Below are positions 62,494 to 64,000 of a stretch of DNA of 64,000 nucleotides, piece by piece. The DNA is taken from NCBI GenBank assembly GCA_000934385.1, contig KN880438.1, positions 62,001 to 126,000 of the forward strand. Reading direction: 5' to 3'. The notes below the pieces were generated by a model. It was not told where the DNA came from. It worked only from the letters and a program-made list of their open reading frames with translations, and ran no database searches. The position numbers and the translations under genes were made by a program. Numbering within the stretch: the stretch's first letter is position 1; each line of letters opens with the position of its first letter. This DNA comes from Cylindrobasidium torrendii FP15055 ss-10. Taxonomy: Eukaryota > Basidiomycota > Agaricomycetes > Agaricales > Physalacriaceae.

Positions 62494-64000
62494 CTATCGC
62501 CTCTTTTTACCATGCGAAGGACGTGCGTTCTTTTCTCTCTTCCTCTCCGAGATCCTCCTGTCCTTCCGCACCTGGTCTGCGTTCTTCAACTCGTTTTTCA
62601 CCTTGCCCAGCGTCTTTCCTCCATATCTGCCTCCCATCGGCTTCTTGCCGCCCGCATGTTTCCCTGGCTTCCCGCTCTTGATACCGCGCGGCGCTGGGTC
62701 ACTTTCCTCTGGACCCTTCTTCTTCGTCTGCCTTGATTTTCTCTCATAGTCTGTGCGCAGCTTGTCCATAGGCTTTGCCTCCGTGACCTTGTTATGCTTG
62801 AACTTCTTTCCCCCAAACCGTGCATTTCCGCGCGCCGTCTCGTTCTCGGCGTCACCCACCCGCGGGAGGTTCACACGGTTCTTCTGCTTCCACTCATCGA
62901 AACGTCCGGACCGGTACGACGCTGGCAATTTCACACCACTTTCCGTGCGTACCATCTTCTGGTTGTCTGCGCCGGTACCGTCACCCTTGATGAATCTGCG
63001 TTTCTTCTTGTCCCAGGTCATTTGCGACTTTTTGCGGCTGACCTCGTCGCCGGTCAGGTCAAAGGCTGCGTTCGATGCTTGCTGAGCGAAGGTTGCGCCG
63101 TCGGACAATGAGTAACTAGAAACAGGTCAGATAACCACTGAATGAGGACAGTCGTTCAGCGCACCCTTTCTCAGTCTCCGCATCTTTTTGGTAGTGCGAC
63201 ATGTAGAACTCCTCGTCCTTGAAGGTCTTCTTCTTGCTACCGGTGTCGAATACAGCCTAGGAAATATCAGCACACGCCGAAATGGAAAAGCAATTGAGAC
63301 TTACAAGAATCTCTTCCTCGTCAGCCATCTGAACGTCCTTGCCACTAATTTGAGCCTCGGCATCCTCTTCCTCCTCATCGACATCGTCTTCGCTCTCCGC
63401 TGCAGCGGATGTTGATGCCAAAGCCCTCTGTGCAGACTTCTGGAGGGCCTTCCTTCGCTGCGCCATAAGAACCGCATTCTCCGAATTGGCCTTCCCTCCA
63501 GTCTCCAGCACAGTCTCCGATGGCCTGAACGCGCTCACCAATCTCAGCAACGCCTTACGCTTCCCATCATCAGCCCGGACCTTCTGTTCGTCCTTCCCGC
63601 GCATCAGAACAGGGTGAAGACCACCGTCGATGCCACCACCCAACATCCACTTTGGGTCTTTGATCATCTCCTTCGCACGTTTGTGGCTGGGCGCAGACGC
63701 CTTCCCTTTGCTTCGCTCGTACATTGCTTGGCCACGAAGCATGACCTGGCGAAGCACCGGGAGTGCATGATTCATTTCGTCGAGCGTTCGCACATACTCT
63801 GTGTCTTCGTCGATGCGTTCCCTTGCGAATGTCCCGAACACCAAGTTTTCCGTATACTCTTGGTCCCCGTCGCTAGAAACTTCATTTTTCATCGGACGTC
63901 CGAGGAAAAGCTGAAGGTCGAGCAGATACGGCAGTTCACTATGTGTGACAAAGGACCACGCCCAACCTTGGCGGCCAGCGCGAGCCGTACGTCCGACACG
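62494..64000 (-). CDS. DBP10: ATP-dependent DEAD-box RNA helicase Dbp10 (C-terminal part)
   Basis: Nucleolar helicase for 60S ribosomal subunit assembly. The gene enters at the right edge within the helicase C-terminal domain: RVGRTARAGRQGWAWSFVTHSE is motif VI plus flank, followed by LPYLLDLQLFLGRP, which is typical of Dbp10. Then come the linker (ENLVFGTFARERIDEDTEYVRTL) and the DBP10CT domain after a short acidic stretch (AVFDTGSKKKTFKDEEFYMSHYQKD, GYSLSDGATFAQQASNAAFDLTGD). SQMTWDKKKRRFIKGDG follows, then a long Lys/Arg-rich tail ending ARPSHGKKRR. Two short introns are seen, about 63256-63301 and 63114-63166. The N-terminal RecA domain with DEAD lies outside the window. Confidence 0.95.

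Overview
The window is nuclear DNA of a filamentous fungus, almost certainly a basidiomycete (Agaricomycotina-like). The evidence is dense small introns (mostly 42-65 nt, GT-AG with CTAAC/CTGAC-like branch sites), a ferrochelatase with the complete [2Fe-2S] cysteine set, PA-TM-RING, F-box-like and BTB proteins of the kind common in mushrooms, and no bacterial signal. I spliced genes by hand from reading frame, splice sites and family conservation. For most genes the summed exons came out as an exact multiple of three, which is a useful internal check.

Layout, left to right: the 5' part of mitochondrial GatB (minus strand, runs off the left edge); the coactivator Sub1/PC4 (minus), divergent from the giant HECT ubiquitin ligase Tom1/HUWE1 (plus, about 3,618 residues); a Yippee-domain protein (minus) divergent from allantoinase (plus); a PA-TM-RING ubiquitin ligase (plus); a penta-EF-hand protein (minus); an F-box-like protein (minus) divergent from ferrochelatase (plus); a U6 snRNA gene; a 610-bp non-autonomous hAT-type transposon; a Gyp5-like Rab GAP (minus) divergent from Ski3 (plus); a glycerol-3-phosphate acyltransferase (plus); a BTB protein (minus); an orphan coiled-coil/proline-rich protein and the DASH subunit Duo1 (both plus); a small Kre9/Knh1-like secreted protein and a small orphan (both minus); a Mam3/CNNM-like membrane protein (minus) divergent from MCM7 (plus); a viroplasmin-domain disordered protein, Atg27, an MFS transporter, a GH13 alpha-amylase, a type I metacaspase and the 3' half of the DEAD-box helicase Dbp10 (all minus, Dbp10 runs off the right edge).

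The genes do not form a pathway cluster. This is a housekeeping euchromatic segment: protein turnover (Tom1, PA-TM-RING, F-box/BTB, metacaspase, Atg27), RNA metabolism (U6, Ski3, Dbp10, Sub1), replication and mitosis (MCM7, Duo1), mitochondria (GatB, ferrochelatase), lipid and membrane traffic (GPAT, Rab GAP, Mam3), and nitrogen or carbon scavenging (allantoinase, amylase, MFS).

I found no convincing undescribed multi-gene system. The most notable observations are the hAT-type miniature element with a perfect 8-bp target duplication beside U6, an 8-nt microexon required to read ferrochelatase, three tiny exons (12, 25 and 14 nt) around the metacaspase catalytic cysteine, two GC-AG introns, a viroplasmin (RNase H1 N-terminal) domain without an RNase H domain, and two orphan proteins.
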